A stretch of DNA of 30,657 bases from Pseudomonadota bacterium (GCA_023404705.1 JAEYAU010000027.1:1-30657); one strand, 5' to 3'. Shown: positions 15,232 to 24,520, numbered from the stretch's first letter. A program made the numbers and translations. The notes: generated by a model not told the origin, from the letters alone.

Positions 15232-15954
15232 ATGGCAGAGAACCCTCTCGTCAAGAAGCTTGCGGTTCGGGATCGGCTCAATCCAGGGGAACGGCGGCGA
15301 TTGGAGTCGCTGATCGTCGGCACGAAACAGTTCTCGCGCGGCGAGGACATCGTGTCCGAGGGGGCACGTCCGGCGAACAGCTCGCTGGTCCTGGAAGGGT
15401 TCTGCTGCCGCTATACGATGCTGCCGGACGGGCGCCGCCAGGTCAGCGCCGTGCACGTGGCCGGCGATTTCGTCGACCTGCATTCCTATCTGATCAAGCA
15501 GATGGATCACGGCGTTGCGGCGCTTTCGCCGTGCCGTATCGCCCAGGTGCCGCATCAAAGTCTGACCGATCTGACCCGGCAGGCCCCGCATCTGACCCGC
15601 ATGCTGTGGCTCAGCACGCTCATCGATGCTTCGGTTCACCGACAATGGATCGTTTCGCTCGGGCGCCGCTCAGCCGTCAGTCGCGTGGCGCATCTGTTCT
15701 GCGAGGTCTACTTGCGGCTCGATGCCGTCGGCCTGACGGACGGTCTCGCGTGCCCATTCCCCCTGACTCAGCGCGATATCGCCGACGCATGCGGGCTCTC
15801 GGTCGTGCATGCCAGCCGTACGCTCGGCACGTTGAAGAAGCGGAAGCTCGCCAGCGTCCGCAAGGGCTGGCTGGAGATCGGGGGGTGGGACCGGCTGTCC
15901 GCGGCCGCGGAGTTCGATCCGAATTATCTTCACCTCGATCTGGAGCCTCGTTGA
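15232..15954 (+). CDS. Crp/Fnr family transcriptional regulator
   Basis: A 240-residue regulator. The cyclic-nucleotide-binding-like beta-roll lies at about 10-125 (FSRGEDIVSEGARPANSSLVLEGFCCRY), and the C-terminal HTH at about 177-210 (LTQRDIADACGLSVVHASRTLGTLKKRKL). There is no N-terminal Cys cluster of the FNR type, so oxygen sensing by Fe-S is unlikely. The canonical phosphate-binding Arg of CRP is not evident, and the recognition helix ends VVHASR, without the Glu used by CRP and FNR. Many such proteins occur in Rhizobiales; the signal is unknown. It lies 89 bp after the glycosyltransferase gene. Confidence 0.9.
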   Translation: MAENPLVKKLAVRDRLNPGERRRLESLIVGTKQFSRGEDIVSEGARPANSSLVLEGFCCRYTMLPDGRRQVSAVHVAGDFVDLHSYLIKQMDHGVAALSPCRIAQVPHQSLTDLTRQAPHLTRMLWLSTLIDASVHRQWIVSLGRRSAVSRVAHLFCEVYLRLDAVGLTDGLACPFPLTQRDIADACGLSVVHASRTLGTLKKRKLASVRKGWLEIGGWDRLSAAAEFDPNYLHLDLEPR

Positions 15955-16164
15955 GAGGCTTCCGAAAAATCGAAGTGAGATCAATTGGATAGCTGTGATC
16001 AGCCAACGATCCGATGCGGACAGAAATCCATCAAATGAGATATCGAGACATTGTTTTCTCCGCCTAGTCTCACGGACCAGTGGGAGAGCGGATATGCGCA
16101 CGCACAAGGTGCTACGCGCCATGGCCCGGACGGGCTGGGCGCGGCGGTGCGTTCGCGGCGAGAC

Positions 16165-17112
16165 ATGAATCAAAGCTCGGACATCGGAGTGCATGGTCGG
16201 AGTGACGACCAGGTCGGTGCCGCGCGCCTGTCCGCGCCGGCCGAACTGGGAGCAATTCTCCGCCACACCAGCGACGCGATCTACATCGTGGATCATGAGT
16301 GGACGCTGGTCTACGCGAACGAGACTGCGCTCGCGCACTGGGGTCAGACGGCCGCCGGCGTCCTCGGCCTGAACATCTGGAGCGTGTTTCCGCAAGCCGT
16401 CGGCAGTGCTGCCTACGAGGCGCATCTGGCGGCGGCACGCGATCGTCTTCCGATCGCGCTGACGGCGCGCTCGCCGGTGCTCGGCAAAGTGCTCAGCATC
16501 GCGATCGAGCCCATCCGGTCCGGATTGGCGGTGATCTTCCGGGAGCAGACCGCTGAGGTCGCCAGCGAGCTCGTTCACCGGATCAAGAACATGACGGCCA
16601 TCTTTCAAGGGCTCGTAATGCTGACCTTCAACGGGCGCACGTCCGTTCCGGAGATCAAGCAGCGGCTCCTGGAGCGGGTCGGCGCGCTCGCATGCGCGAC
16701 CGACGTTGTCGTGAGCCCGAGCACCAGCGACCTGCTGGAGTTGATATCGCGCTGTCTGGCGCCCTACGCGAATGCGGAGCGGCTGCGCGTCGACGCGCCG
16801 CGGATCCCGATCAGCCCGCGCGTCGCGACCACGCTCGCGATGGCCTTGAACGAGCTCGCGACGAATTCCTTGAAGCATGGCGCGCTCGGCACGCCGGACG
16901 GAGTCGTCGCCTGCGCGTGTCATGTGGAAGGCGGAAAGCTCGTCCTGAGCTGGCGCGAGAGCAATGCCGGTCCGGCGACGGCGCCGGCCTCGACCGGCTC
17001 TGGCCTCCGTTTTCTCAAGGCCGCCTTCACGGGCGGCGCCACCTTTGCGTTCGGTGCCGACGGCTTCGTCTTCGAGGGCACCATGACGATGCCAAAGGAC
17101 ACGTCGTCTTAG
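16165..17112 (+). CDS. PAS-HWE family sensor histidine kinase (orphan, soluble)
   Basis: A 315-residue kinase without transmembrane segments. The PAS domain spans about 28-128 (ILRHTSDAIYIVDHEWTLVYANETAL). The phosphoacceptor is H138 in ELVHRIKNMTAIFQGL. The ATP-binding domain has the N box NELATNSLKHGAL (229-241), W263-x-E265 in SWRESNAGP and GSGL at 278-281. H138 and the W-x-E motif define the HWE family, common in Rhizobiales and often linked to light, redox or general stress signalling. ATG 16165 is the first ATG in frame; a TTG at 16051 would add 38 poorly conserved-looking residues. No response regulator lies nearby. Confidence 0.87.
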   Translation: MNQSSDIGVHGRSDDQVGAARLSAPAELGAILRHTSDAIYIVDHEWTLVYANETALAHWGQTAAGVLGLNIWSVFPQAVGSAAYEAHLAAARDRLPIALTARSPVLGKVLSIAIEPIRSGLAVIFREQTAEVASELVHRIKNMTAIFQGLVMLTFNGRTSVPEIKQRLLERVGALACATDVVVSPSTSDLLELISRCLAPYANAERLRVDAPRIPISPRVATTLAMALNELATNSLKHGALGTPDGVVACACHVEGGKLVLSWRESNAGPATAPASTGSGLRFLKAAFTGGATFAFGADGFVFEGTMTMPKDTSS

Positions 17113-17380
17113 CGCCGAACGACCGCTGCAGATCGGCGTGAGGCCGATACTGCGCTGATGTACCTCCGATTATCGAAGTCACTGTAACGGACCACCGGCA
17201 CTACATTTGTGTACCGGTGCGTGCGTTGACTCGCGCGGCAGCGAGGCGCAGCATTTTCGCCATGACGGTGTGTCACGCTGGTTCGGCACATCGGTCGCAG
17301 TGCTCTGTCGGTCGCGCCGCCCGGGCTCCTGAAAGACATGCGGCGGGCCATGCAGCATTGCTGCGTCCAGGGAGGAGAGC
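17113..17380. other. Intergenic region without recognised content
   Basis: These 268 bases between the HWE kinase and the TPR-like gene show no ORF with start signals and no clear palindrome. They presumably hold the promoter of the downstream gene. Confidence 0.5.
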
Positions 17381-18976
17381 ATGACCCACAAGCTCCTGAC
17401 GGTCGCCGCCACAGTGGCCGCGACATTGGCTGCGCAGCCGGCCACCGCGGCCGGCAAGGACAAGCAGCTCGGACAAGTGCACTTCGAGACCTCGTGTACC
17501 CCGGCGGCGAAGAAGCTCTTCAACCAGGCGATGCTGTACCAGCATTCGTTCTGGTATCGCTCGTCGCAACGCACGTTCGAGCAGGTGCTTCAGAAGGATC
17601 CGGACTGCGCGATGGCGCACTGGGGCGTCGCGCTGAGCCTGCTCTACAATCCGCATGCCCCGCCGCCGGCTGCAAATCTTCCGCTCGGCCTCGCCGCAAT
17701 CGAAAGGGGCCAGGCGCTCGGCGCGAAGACGCAACGCGAACGCGACTATATTGACGCGCTCGCCGCCATGTATCGCGACTACGACAAGGTCGATCACCGC
17801 ACGCGCGTGCAGAACTACCTCAAGGCGATGGAGCAGCTTGCGGAGCGCTATCCGAAGGACGACGAGGCGCAGATCTCCTACGCGATCGCACTCAATGTCG
17901 CGGCGGCGCCGAGCGACAAGACCTACGCCAATCAGCTCAAGGGCGCAGCGCTGCTCGAGCCGATCTTCAAGCGCCGGCCGCAGCATCCCGGCGTCGCGCA
18001 CTACCTGATCCATCTCTACGACTATCCGCCGATCGCCGAGAAAGGCCTCAACGCGGCCAAGCGCTACTCCAAGATCGCGCCGGCTGCGCCGCATGCCCAG
18101 CACATGCCGTCCCACATCTTCACGCGGGTCGGCTATTGGAAGGAGTCGATTGTCTCCAACGCCGAGTCCGCGCGTGTCGCCAAGGCCGACGGTGAGACGC
18201 CGGATCAGGCGCATGCCATGGACTACCTGGTCTATGCGCATCTGCAGCTCGCCCAGGACAACAAGGCGCGGGCGGTCGTCGAGGAGCTCGCCAGGATCGA
18301 CTTCAAGATCGACCGCTTTGCTGGACCTTATGCGGTCGCGGCGAGCGAGGCGCGCTATGCGATCGAGCGGGGCGATTGGAAAGCCGCCGCGGCTCTGAAG
18401 CCGCGCACCACGAAGTACCTCTACGCGGATGCGATCACGCATTTCGCGCGTGCGATCGGCGCGTCGCGGTCCGGCGATCCCGCCGCGGCGCAGGCCGACA
18501 TCGACAAGCTCGGCGAGCTGAGCGGGAAGCTGCGGGCCGCGAAGGATGCCTATTGGTCCGACATCGTCGACATTCAGCGTCAGGTGGCGACGGCGTGGAT
18601 GTTCTACGGGCAGGGCAAGCATGACGAGGCGCTCATCGTCATGAGCGCCGCGGCGGATGCCGAGGACAAGACCGAGAAGCATCCGGTCACGCCCGGCCCG
18701 CTCGCGCCGGCGCGCGAGCTTTATGGCGCGATGCTGCTTGAGCGCGGCAAGGCTAAGGAAGCGCTCGCCGCGTACGAGGCCGTGCTCGTCAAGGAGCCGA
18801 ACCGGCTCGGGACCTATGTGGGCGCCGCGAACGCGGCCCTGAAGGTCGGCGACAGCGCCAAGGTGAAGGACTACACCGCGAAGGTGCGCATGCTCACGAA
18901 GGACGCCGACACCCAGCGGCCCGAGGTGATGGAGCTTCTGGCCAAGCGCACCGCGTCGGCTGCGCCGGCACGTTGA
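17381..18976 (+). CDS. Secreted tetratricopeptide-repeat-like protein
   Basis: A 531-residue exported helical-repeat protein. A signal peptide covers about 1-23 (VAATVAATLAAQPATA). The repeats follow TPR spacing: LFNQAMLYQHSFWYRSSQRTFEQVLQKDPDCAMAHWGVAL (about 47-86), LLEPIFKRRPQHPGVAHYLIHLY near 191-213, and a C-terminal pair with ARELYGAMLLERGKAKEALAAYEAVLVKEPNRLGTYVGAANAAL (about 446-489). PSHIFTRVGYWKESI in the centre is typical of a widespread uncharacterised family. It is probably a periplasmic scaffold. GGAGGAGAG precedes ATG 17381. It stands alone; its 3' end faces a palindromic repeat. Confidence 0.85.
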   Translation: MTHKLLTVAATVAATLAAQPATAAGKDKQLGQVHFETSCTPAAKKLFNQAMLYQHSFWYRSSQRTFEQVLQKDPDCAMAHWGVALSLLYNPHAPPPAANLPLGLAAIERGQALGAKTQRERDYIDALAAMYRDYDKVDHRTRVQNYLKAMEQLAERYPKDDEAQISYAIALNVAAAPSDKTYANQLKGAALLEPIFKRRPQHPGVAHYLIHLYDYPPIAEKGLNAAKRYSKIAPAAPHAQHMPSHIFTRVGYWKESIVSNAESARVAKADGETPDQAHAMDYLVYAHLQLAQDNKARAVVEELARIDFKIDRFAGPYAVAASEARYAIERGDWKAAAALKPRTTKYLYADAITHFARAIGASRSGDPAAAQADIDKLGELSGKLRAAKDAYWSDIVDIQRQVATAWMFYGQGKHDEALIVMSAAADAEDKTEKHPVTPGPLAPARELYGAMLLERGKAKEALAAYEAVLVKEPNRLGTYVGAANAALKVGDSAKVKDYTAKVRMLTKDADTQRPEVMELLAKRTASAAPAR

Positions 18977-19004
18977 CGCAATTCTCGAGGAGACTGATCC
19001 ACCA

Positions 19005-19083
19005 CCGTTCGTGCCCGCGGAAGCGGGCATCCAGGGCCACTTGCTCGTGCTCGCTGGGTCCCCGCTTTCGCGGGGACGAACGG
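19005..19083. repeat. Palindromic double-hairpin repeat, copy 2
   Basis: It has the same layout as 9962-10048: outer CCGTTCG/CGAACGG arms, an inner TGCCCGC...GCGGGCA hairpin (19012-19029) and a GTCCCCGC-TTTC-GCGGGGAC hairpin (19059-19078). It lies between the convergent TPR-like gene and the CoxL-like gene, ending 8 bp before the latter's stop. Confidence 0.85.
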
Positions 19084-19090
19084 GTAGACG

Positions 19091-21421
19091 TCACGCGCCC
19101 GCCCGCGCGCCCTGGATCGCCTGCCACACCCGGTTCGGTGTCGCCGGCATGTCGATGCGGTCGACGCCGAGCGGCTTGAGCGCATCGATGATCGCGTTGA
19201 TCACCGTAGGCGGACCGCCGATGGTGCCAGACTCGCCAATGCCCTTCACGCCGATCGGATTGGTCTTGCAGGGCACTTCCTCGAGCGCGGTCTCGAAGCT
19301 CGGCAGCATGTCGGCGCGCGGCATCGCATAATCCATGAAGCTGCCCGAGAGGAGCTGACCGGAGTCGCGGTCATAGACCTGGTGCTCGTAGAGCGCCTGG
19401 CCGATGCCCTGGGCGACGCCGCCATGCATCTGGCCGATGACGATCATCGGGTTGAGCACGCGGCCGAGATCATCGACCACGTAATAGCGGTCGATGGTGA
19501 CTTCGCCGGTCTCGGGATCGACCTCGAGCTCGCAGACATGCGAGCCGTTCGGATGGCTGGGCGGCTCGGGGCTGAAGTTGCCGTCCGCCGCGAGACCGAC
19601 GCCGAACTTCGCGGTCAACGGGCCCATAGGCGCATACGACGCCTTCGCGACATCGACGAGGTTGATCGCCTTGTCGGTGCCGACCACGCGGAAGCTGCCG
19701 TCCTTGAACTCGAGATCGTTGGCGTCCGCCTCGATCAGCGCGGCCGCCATGGGCTTCGCCTTCTCGATGATGCGGTCGGCCGCCTGCTTGAGCGCGCTGC
19801 CGCCGACGACGGCGCTGCGCGCGCCGTAGGTGCCGCGGCCCATGGCGACTTGCGCGGTGTCGCCCTGCACGTAGCGGATCTGGTCGAAGGGCACGCCGAG
19901 CCAGTCGTGCACGAGCTGCGCAAACACGGTGGCGTGGCCCTGACCATGCGAGTGCGTGCCGCCGAACACCGTGACGCTGCCGCCCGGATCGAAGCGGATC
20001 TCCATGCGGTCGTTGAAGATGCCGCCGAACTCGATGTAGTAGCTCACCGCGCGGCCGCGCAGCTTGCCGTTCTTTTCGCTCGCCTTCTTGCGCGCCGCAA
20101 AGCCCTTCCAGTCGCTGAGCTCGATCGCCTTGTTCATCACGCGCTCGAACTCGCCCGAGTCGTAGGTCCAGAAGGTCGGCGTCGAGTAGGGAAGTCTCGC
20201 GGGCGGAATCAGGTTGCGGCGGCGGATCTCGGCGGGGTCGATGCCGATCTCGCGCGCGGCATGCTCGAGCAGCCGCTCCGTGAAGTAGGCGGCTTCCGGG
20301 CGGCCGGCGCCGCGATAGGGGCCGGTCTGCGTCGTGTTGGTGAAGAGCCCGGTCGTCATGATGTGGATGTTCTGCACATCATAGGCTTCCGGGATGAAGC
20401 GCAGCGCGAAGGCGGCCGGCACCAGGCCGGGGCCGACGAAGTAGGCGCCAATCTGGAACAACGACTGCTGGCGGATGCCGAGGATCTTGCCGTTCTCGTC
20501 GAGCGCCATCTCGCCGTAATGCACGATGTCGCGGCCGCAGTGATCCGTCAGCATGCTCTCGGCGCGGGTCGCGACCCATTTCACGGGCCGGCGCAGGCGG
20601 CGCGAGGCCCAGAGCACCAGCGCATCGTCCGGGAAGGCGCCGCCCTTGAGGCCGAAGCCGCCGCCGACGTCCGGCGAGATCACGCGGATCTGGTTCTCGG
20701 CCACGTGGAAGAGATGCGACATCTCCATGCGCACGCCGTGCGGATTCTGCGAAGACGTGTAGATCGTGTAGAAATCCTCCGCCGCATTGTAGTCGCCGAT
20801 GGCGCAGCGCGGCTCCATGGAGACGGGCGCGAGCCGGTTGTTCTCGACGCGCAGCGAGACCACGTGCTTGGCGCCCGCGAAGGCGGCGTCGGTCGCTTCC
20901 TTGTTGCCGAACATCAGGCGGAACGCGACATTGCCTTCGGGGCAGTCGTCCCACACCTTCGGCGCGTCCGGCTTTGCGGCGTCCTCGAGCAGCACCACGG
21001 CGGGCAGCGGCTCGTAGTCGATCTCGATCAGGTCGGCGGCGTCGCGCGCCTGCGCCTGCGTCTCGGCCACCACGAAGGCGACGCGGTCGCCCGCGAAGCG
21101 GACCTTCTCGGCATTGAGGATCGGCTGGAATACGCGGTGGCCCTTGGGCGCGCCGAAGTCCTCCGGCATGACATGGGCCGTGATGGCGCCGAGCTTGTCG
21201 GCGACCGCATCGGCCCCGGTGAGCACGAGCAGCACGCCGGGCGCCGCCTTTGCCTTCGCGGTGTCGACACGCGTGATGCGGGCGTGCGCATGGGGTGAGA
21301 GCACGGTCACGCCGTGGCAGAGGCCGGGCAGGGTGATGTCGTCCACATAGCGGCCCTGGCCCGTGATGAAGCGCTGATCCTCCACCCGTCGCACCGACTG
21401 CCCGATCCCGAACTTGGCCAT
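19091..21421 (-). CDS. Xanthine dehydrogenase family molybdopterin-binding subunit (CoxL form II-like)
   Basis: A 776-residue catalytic molybdenum subunit. Its N-terminal Ald_Xan_dh_C domain (about 17-140) starts VRRVEDQRFITGQGRYVDDI. The Mo-cofactor domain has GGGFGLKGG (253-261), the active-site loop PYRGAGR (368-374), FGGTHSHGQGH (486-496) and the catalytic Glu E730 in GVKGIGESGTIGG. PYRGAGR resembles form II CoxL (AYRGAGR), not the CO-oxidising form I loop with Cys, so true CO oxidation is doubtful. The FAD (CoxM) and 2Fe-2S (CoxS) partners are not adjacent, so it must use subunits encoded elsewhere. The start ATG has GAGGGA upstream. Confidence 0.93.
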   Translation of the reverse strand: MAKFGIGQSVRRVEDQRFITGQGRYVDDITLPGLCHGVTVLSPHAHARITRVDTAKAKAAPGVLLVLTGADAVADKLGAITAHVMPEDFGAPKGHRVFQPILNAEKVRFAGDRVAFVVAETQAQARDAADLIEIDYEPLPAVVLLEDAAKPDAPKVWDDCPEGNVAFRLMFGNKEATDAAFAGAKHVVSLRVENNRLAPVSMEPRCAIGDYNAAEDFYTIYTSSQNPHGVRMEMSHLFHVAENQIRVISPDVGGGFGLKGGAFPDDALVLWASRRLRRPVKWVATRAESMLTDHCGRDIVHYGEMALDENGKILGIRQQSLFQIGAYFVGPGLVPAAFALRFIPEAYDVQNIHIMTTGLFTNTTQTGPYRGAGRPEAAYFTERLLEHAAREIGIDPAEIRRRNLIPPARLPYSTPTFWTYDSGEFERVMNKAIELSDWKGFAARKKASEKNGKLRGRAVSYYIEFGGIFNDRMEIRFDPGGSVTVFGGTHSHGQGHATVFAQLVHDWLGVPFDQIRYVQGDTAQVAMGRGTYGARSAVVGGSALKQAADRIIEKAKPMAAALIEADANDLEFKDGSFRVVGTDKAINLVDVAKASYAPMGPLTAKFGVGLAADGNFSPEPPSHPNGSHVCELEVDPETGEVTIDRYYVVDDLGRVLNPMIVIGQMHGGVAQGIGQALYEHQVYDRDSGQLLSGSFMDYAMPRADMLPSFETALEEVPCKTNPIGVKGIGESGTIGGPPTVINAIIDALKPLGVDRIDMPATPNRVWQAIQGARAGA

Positions 21422-21600
21422 CTCGTGTCCCTCGAAGCTTCTTGTTGGTGGTCGCGACGATATCCGCGCGGACGCGCGTCACGCAATCGCGAAGCGCGCC
21501 GCACCCGCGATTTTCGCCGGGCGATCAGCGCACATGCGCTGGACAGACCGCGTCCCACTCCGCAGCATGGGCAACCCGGGACTCGCAGGGCGCCAAACGC

Positions 21601-22683
21601 GTGCAGACCATCATCTCGATCCAGGTTCTCCGCGCGCTCGCCGCGATGGCCGTCGCGGTGTCCCACTTTCAGTTCGACCTGCAGCGGACCTTCGGCCTCG
21701 GCGCGGCGCTGCCACGGCTCGGCTACGGCAATGCCGGGGTCGACCTGTTCTTCGTCATCTCCGGCTTCGTGATGGTCTATGCGAGCGAGCCGCTGTTCGG
21801 CCGGCGCGACGGGCCGGCCGCGTTCTTCGTGCGGCGGCTGATCCGCATCGTGCCGATCTACTGGCTGGTGACGACGCTCTATGTGGCGCTCGCCTTCTCG
21901 CTGCCCGGCCACAAGATCACGTATTCGGCGCAGCACATCATCGCGTCCTATGTGTTCATTCCGTGGCCGCGAACCGACGGCGTGATGCAGCCGGTCGTGG
22001 GGCAGGGCTGGACGCTCAATTACGAGATGCTGTTCTACGCGGTGTTCGCGCTCGCCATCGTGGCGCCGCGACGCGTGGCCGTGGCGCTGGTCGCGCTGGT
22101 GCTGGGCGTCGCGGTGCTGATCGGGACGCTGGTCAGCCTGCCGGAGCCGCTCGCCTTCTGGTGCGACCCGATGCTGCTGGAGTTCGTGTTCGGCATGGGC
22201 CTCGGCCTCGCCTATCGCGAGGGCGTGCGGTTGCGGCCCATCGGCGGATGGCTCCTCATTCTCGCCGGCCTCGTCGGCTTCTGGCTCGCGCCGTGGCCGG
22301 ACTGGGGCTATTCGGGAACGCGCTTCCTCACCTGGGGACTGCCGGCCGTGCTGATGGTGGCGGGCGCCGCGTTCGGCCAGCTCTGCGTCTCGCGGCATTG
22401 GTGGCCCGTCGTGCTGCTCGGCGAAGCCTCTTACGCACTCTATCTGCTGCACTCGATCCCGGTGCGCGCCGTGCTGCAGGGTGCGGGCTGGCTGAAGCTC
22501 GATATCGCGGCGGCGCCGTGGCTCTATCTCGGGCTTGCGACGACCGGCGCGATCGCGCTCGCAGTCGCGGTACATCTCGCCTTCGAGCGGCCGGTCACGC
22601 GCGCGCTGCGGCGCCTCGCGGGCGGTGGGACGCCGCGCGTCGACGGCGCGCTCGCGATCGATCCCGCGAGCACGAAGACCTGA
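21601..22683 (+). CDS. Acyltransferase 3 family membrane protein
   Basis: A 360-residue inner-membrane acyltransferase with about ten hydrophobic helices. The R-x10-H motif is visible as R11 and H22 (LRALAAMAVAVSH). It is followed by GVDLFFVISGFVM, RRLIRIVPIYW, GWTLNYEMLFY and LGEASYALYLLH, all family hallmarks. Such proteins transfer acetyl or other acyl groups to extracellular polysaccharides or lipids. GTG 21601 is preferred because the family usually starts just before SIQxLRALAA; no ATG lies in frame near it, and AGGG is about 10 bases upstream. A TTG at 21442 would overlap the divergent coxL promoter region. The gene ends 3 bp from the convergent GNAT gene. Confidence 0.88.
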   Translation: MQTIISIQVLRALAAMAVAVSHFQFDLQRTFGLGAALPRLGYGNAGVDLFFVISGFVMVYASEPLFGRRDGPAAFFVRRLIRIVPIYWLVTTLYVALAFSLPGHKITYSAQHIIASYVFIPWPRTDGVMQPVVGQGWTLNYEMLFYAVFALAIVAPRRVAVALVALVLGVAVLIGTLVSLPEPLAFWCDPMLLEFVFGMGLGLAYREGVRLRPIGGWLLILAGLVGFWLAPWPDWGYSGTRFLTWGLPAVLMVAGAAFGQLCVSRHWWPVVLLGEASYALYLLHSIPVRAVLQGAGWLKLDIAAAPWLYLGLATTGAIALAVAVHLAFERPVTRALRRLAGGGTPRVDGALAIDPASTKT

Positions 22684-22686
22684 GCG

Positions 22687-23112
22687 TCAATCGCCCTCGA
22701 CCAGCCCCGTGCGGATGGCGCGCGCCTCGTCGCCGAAGATCGCCATGGCGGTGCGCATGGGGCGGAAGCCGAGCCGGCGATAGAACGGCTCGGTGCCCGG
22801 ATTGGCATAGAGGATGATCTTCTTGTGCCCGGCCGAGAGCTCCTTGAGGCGCAGGATGATGTCGCGCCCGAGCCCGCGGCCCTGATAGTCCGGATGCACC
22901 GCGACGTCGCAGATGTAGGAGCAGTCGGCGCCATCCGCGACGGCGCGCCCGACGCCGACCAGCCGGCCGGCGTCGACCACGAAGCACTTGAAGCGGCTGT
23001 TGGTGAACACGAGCCGCAGATCCGCGGCGCTCTTCTCGCCGAGCGGGGCGATGCGATAGAGGTTCGAAAGCTCGTCCCAATCGATCTCGTCCTGCTCGAG
23101 CAGCCACTGCAT
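22687..23112 (-). CDS. GNAT family N-acetyltransferase
   Basis: A 141-residue acetyltransferase. Motif A for acetyl-CoA binding is clear: CDVAVHPDYQGRGLGRDII at about 68-86, with Q-x-x-G-x-G/A as QGRGLG. The C-terminal PFYRRLGFRPM (109-119) is also typical. The acceptor is unknown. ATG 23112 follows CGGAG. It lies 80 bp downstream of the methyltransferase gene in the same direction and may be read from the DUF2231 promoter. Confidence 0.92.
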   Translation of the reverse strand: MQWLLEQDEIDWDELSNLYRIAPLGEKSAADLRLVFTNSRFKCFVVDAGRLVGVGRAVADGADCSYICDVAVHPDYQGRGLGRDIILRLKELSAGHKKIILYANPGTEPFYRRLGFRPMRTAMAIFGDEARAIRTGLVEGD

Positions 23113-23192
23113 CGTTCCGGCTCCGGGATTCGCGCGTGCGCCCGGAGAGAATGCCAGCGGCCGCGTGCGGGTCAATGCCGCCGCGATGCCGT

Positions 23193-23948
23193 TCAGTGCT
23201 TCCGGGCACACACCCAGAGCCCGCCGCGCAGCGCTCGGATCGACATGCAGCGGCCGATGACGGCCAAGCCCGCCAACAGCGGTCCGATGAGGGCAGGCAT
23301 GTCGCCGCGCGGCACGAAGGTCCAGGCGCCATCCTGGATGCCGGAGAAGCCGGCCGCGTCGAGCAGGCGGACGAACGCGTCGCGATCGAGGAACCGGTCG
23401 CTGGAGAGATGCCGGGTCGAATGGCCGAGCAGCGGCGCGATGGTCCGGTACCAGACATAGGCGCCGTCCGCCGCGAGACAGAAGAAGCGTCCGCCCGGCC
23501 TGAGCACGCGGTGAACATTGGCCAGCACGGCGCGCTTGTCGATCATGTGCTCGATGGCGCCGATGCAGATCGCGAGGTCGATGGACCCCGCGTCGATGCC
23601 GCCCAGGCGTGCGCCGTCATCGACCTCGAAGCGAAGATGCTCCTTGCGGGTCGAGGCAGCGAGACGCGTTCGCGCAAGGCGGATCATGCCGGGCGAGAGA
23701 TCGACCCCGATCCCGTGCCGGATGTGCGGCGCGAGACCGATCAGGTGATGTCCGCTGCCGCAGCCGAGATCGAGCACGATGTCGGTCGGCCGGACCCGCG
23801 CGTGATGGCGCACGAGCCGCAGCCGATAGTCGAGCAGCCGATCCGGATCGCCATGCGGCTCGGCGAAGCCGGTGGCGGCGCATTGGTCGAAGAACGCCCG
23901 GATGTCGCCGATGCTGTGGACGGCTCGCGTCGGCACCCCGCGTAACAC
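23193..23948 (-). CDS. Class I SAM-dependent methyltransferase
   Basis: A 251-residue methyltransferase. Motif I is VLDLGCGSGHHL (58-69). The acidic residue of motif II follows at IGVDLSPGMIRLA (80-92), motif III at DLAICIGAIEHM (about 124-135), and the post-motif VLRPGGRFF follows. The acceptor is not evident. It starts with GTG at 23948, 10 bp after the DUF2231 stop, so it is likely translated from the same transcript. The second half (GDMPALIGPLLAGLAVIGRCMS) is hydrophobic, suggesting membrane contact. Confidence 0.9.
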   Translation of the reverse strand: MLRGVPTRAVHSIGDIRAFFDQCAATGFAEPHGDPDRLLDYRLRLVRHHARVRPTDIVLDLGCGSGHHLIGLAPHIRHGIGVDLSPGMIRLARTRLAASTRKEHLRFEVDDGARLGGIDAGSIDLAICIGAIEHMIDKRAVLANVHRVLRPGGRFFCLAADGAYVWYRTIAPLLGHSTRHLSSDRFLDRDAFVRLLDAAGFSGIQDGAWTFVPRGDMPALIGPLLAGLAVIGRCMSIRALRGGLWVCARKH

Positions 23949-23958
23949 GACTGCCCCG

Positions 23959-24420
23959 CTACGGCCGCGGCTCGTCGTAGACCGCGACGCGGTGGCGGAA
24001 GACGAGCTCGCCGCCCTTCCAGCCCGTGAACCCCATGATGCCGACCGCGATGAGCGAGAGGATCAGCCCCATGGGCACGACCGCTGCGCTCCCGTGGCGA
24101 TAGCGCTGATAGAAGCTGAACAGCTGGAGCAGCACGAGGATCACGTTGCCGATGGCGTGCTGCCAGGCGTCGCTGATGTTGCGAATGCGACGATCGCCCG
24201 CGAAGTCGATGAGGCCGGTCACGGCGGCCAGCGCCGCGCCGACCAAGCCCGCGCCGAGCAGCCACAGCGCGCCGGTCGCGAAGGCCTCCGTGCCTGTGCG
24301 CCAGAACACGATGTCGAACAGCAGCGTCGCGATGAAGAACCCGATCGGCAGCGTGATCAGGATCGGGTGCATCGGATGCCCCATGAGGTTCGCAGTGCTG
24401 ACGGGATTTCGCGTGTCCAT
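23959..24420 (-). CDS. DUF2231 family membrane protein
   Basis: A 153-residue inner-membrane protein with four predicted helices at about 19-40, 47-71, 88-106 and 113-131. The N-terminal GHPMHPILITLPIG (14-27) is diagnostic for DUF2231. Histidines H15, H18 and H88 could bind heme or metal (inference from position only). GAGG precedes ATG 24420. A candidate MerR-type promoter with a 19-bp spacer lies upstream, so metal control is possible. It leads the DUF2231-methyltransferase-GNAT gene run. Confidence 0.88.
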   Translation of the reverse strand: MDTRNPVSTANLMGHPMHPILITLPIGFFIATLLFDIVFWRTGTEAFATGALWLLGAGLVGAALAAVTGLIDFAGDRRIRNISDAWQHAIGNVILVLLQLFSFYQRYRHGSAAVVPMGLILSLIAVGIMGFTGWKGGELVFRHRVAVYDEPRP

Positions 24421-24489
24421 GGTTGCCTCGCTTCTAGTTGAACGCCCGAACAAGTCGCGCATCGACATGCAGGTTCCGCATGCGAGGCG

Positions 24490-24520
24490 CGAATAAATCT
24501 GCACCAGGTGGAGATTTCAG
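24490..24520 (-). promoter_or_regulatory. Candidate MerR-type promoter of the DUF2231 gene
   Basis: On the reverse strand CTGAAA (24520-24515), a 19-bp spacer and TATTCG (24495-24490) enclose the dyad CTCCAC-CTG-GTGCAG (24513-24499). The long spacer and dyad fit MerR activation. The -10 is weak (3/6). Confidence 0.4.

Noticed and set aside
16051..16164. TTG extension of the HWE kinase
   Set aside because: No Shine-Dalgarno, and the extra residues have no domain character; ATG 16165 is preferred.
19382..21298. A 638-residue plus-strand frame over the CoxL gene
   Set aside because: A shadow of the GC-rich coxL gene; it has no recognisable domain and overlaps a strongly conserved enzyme.
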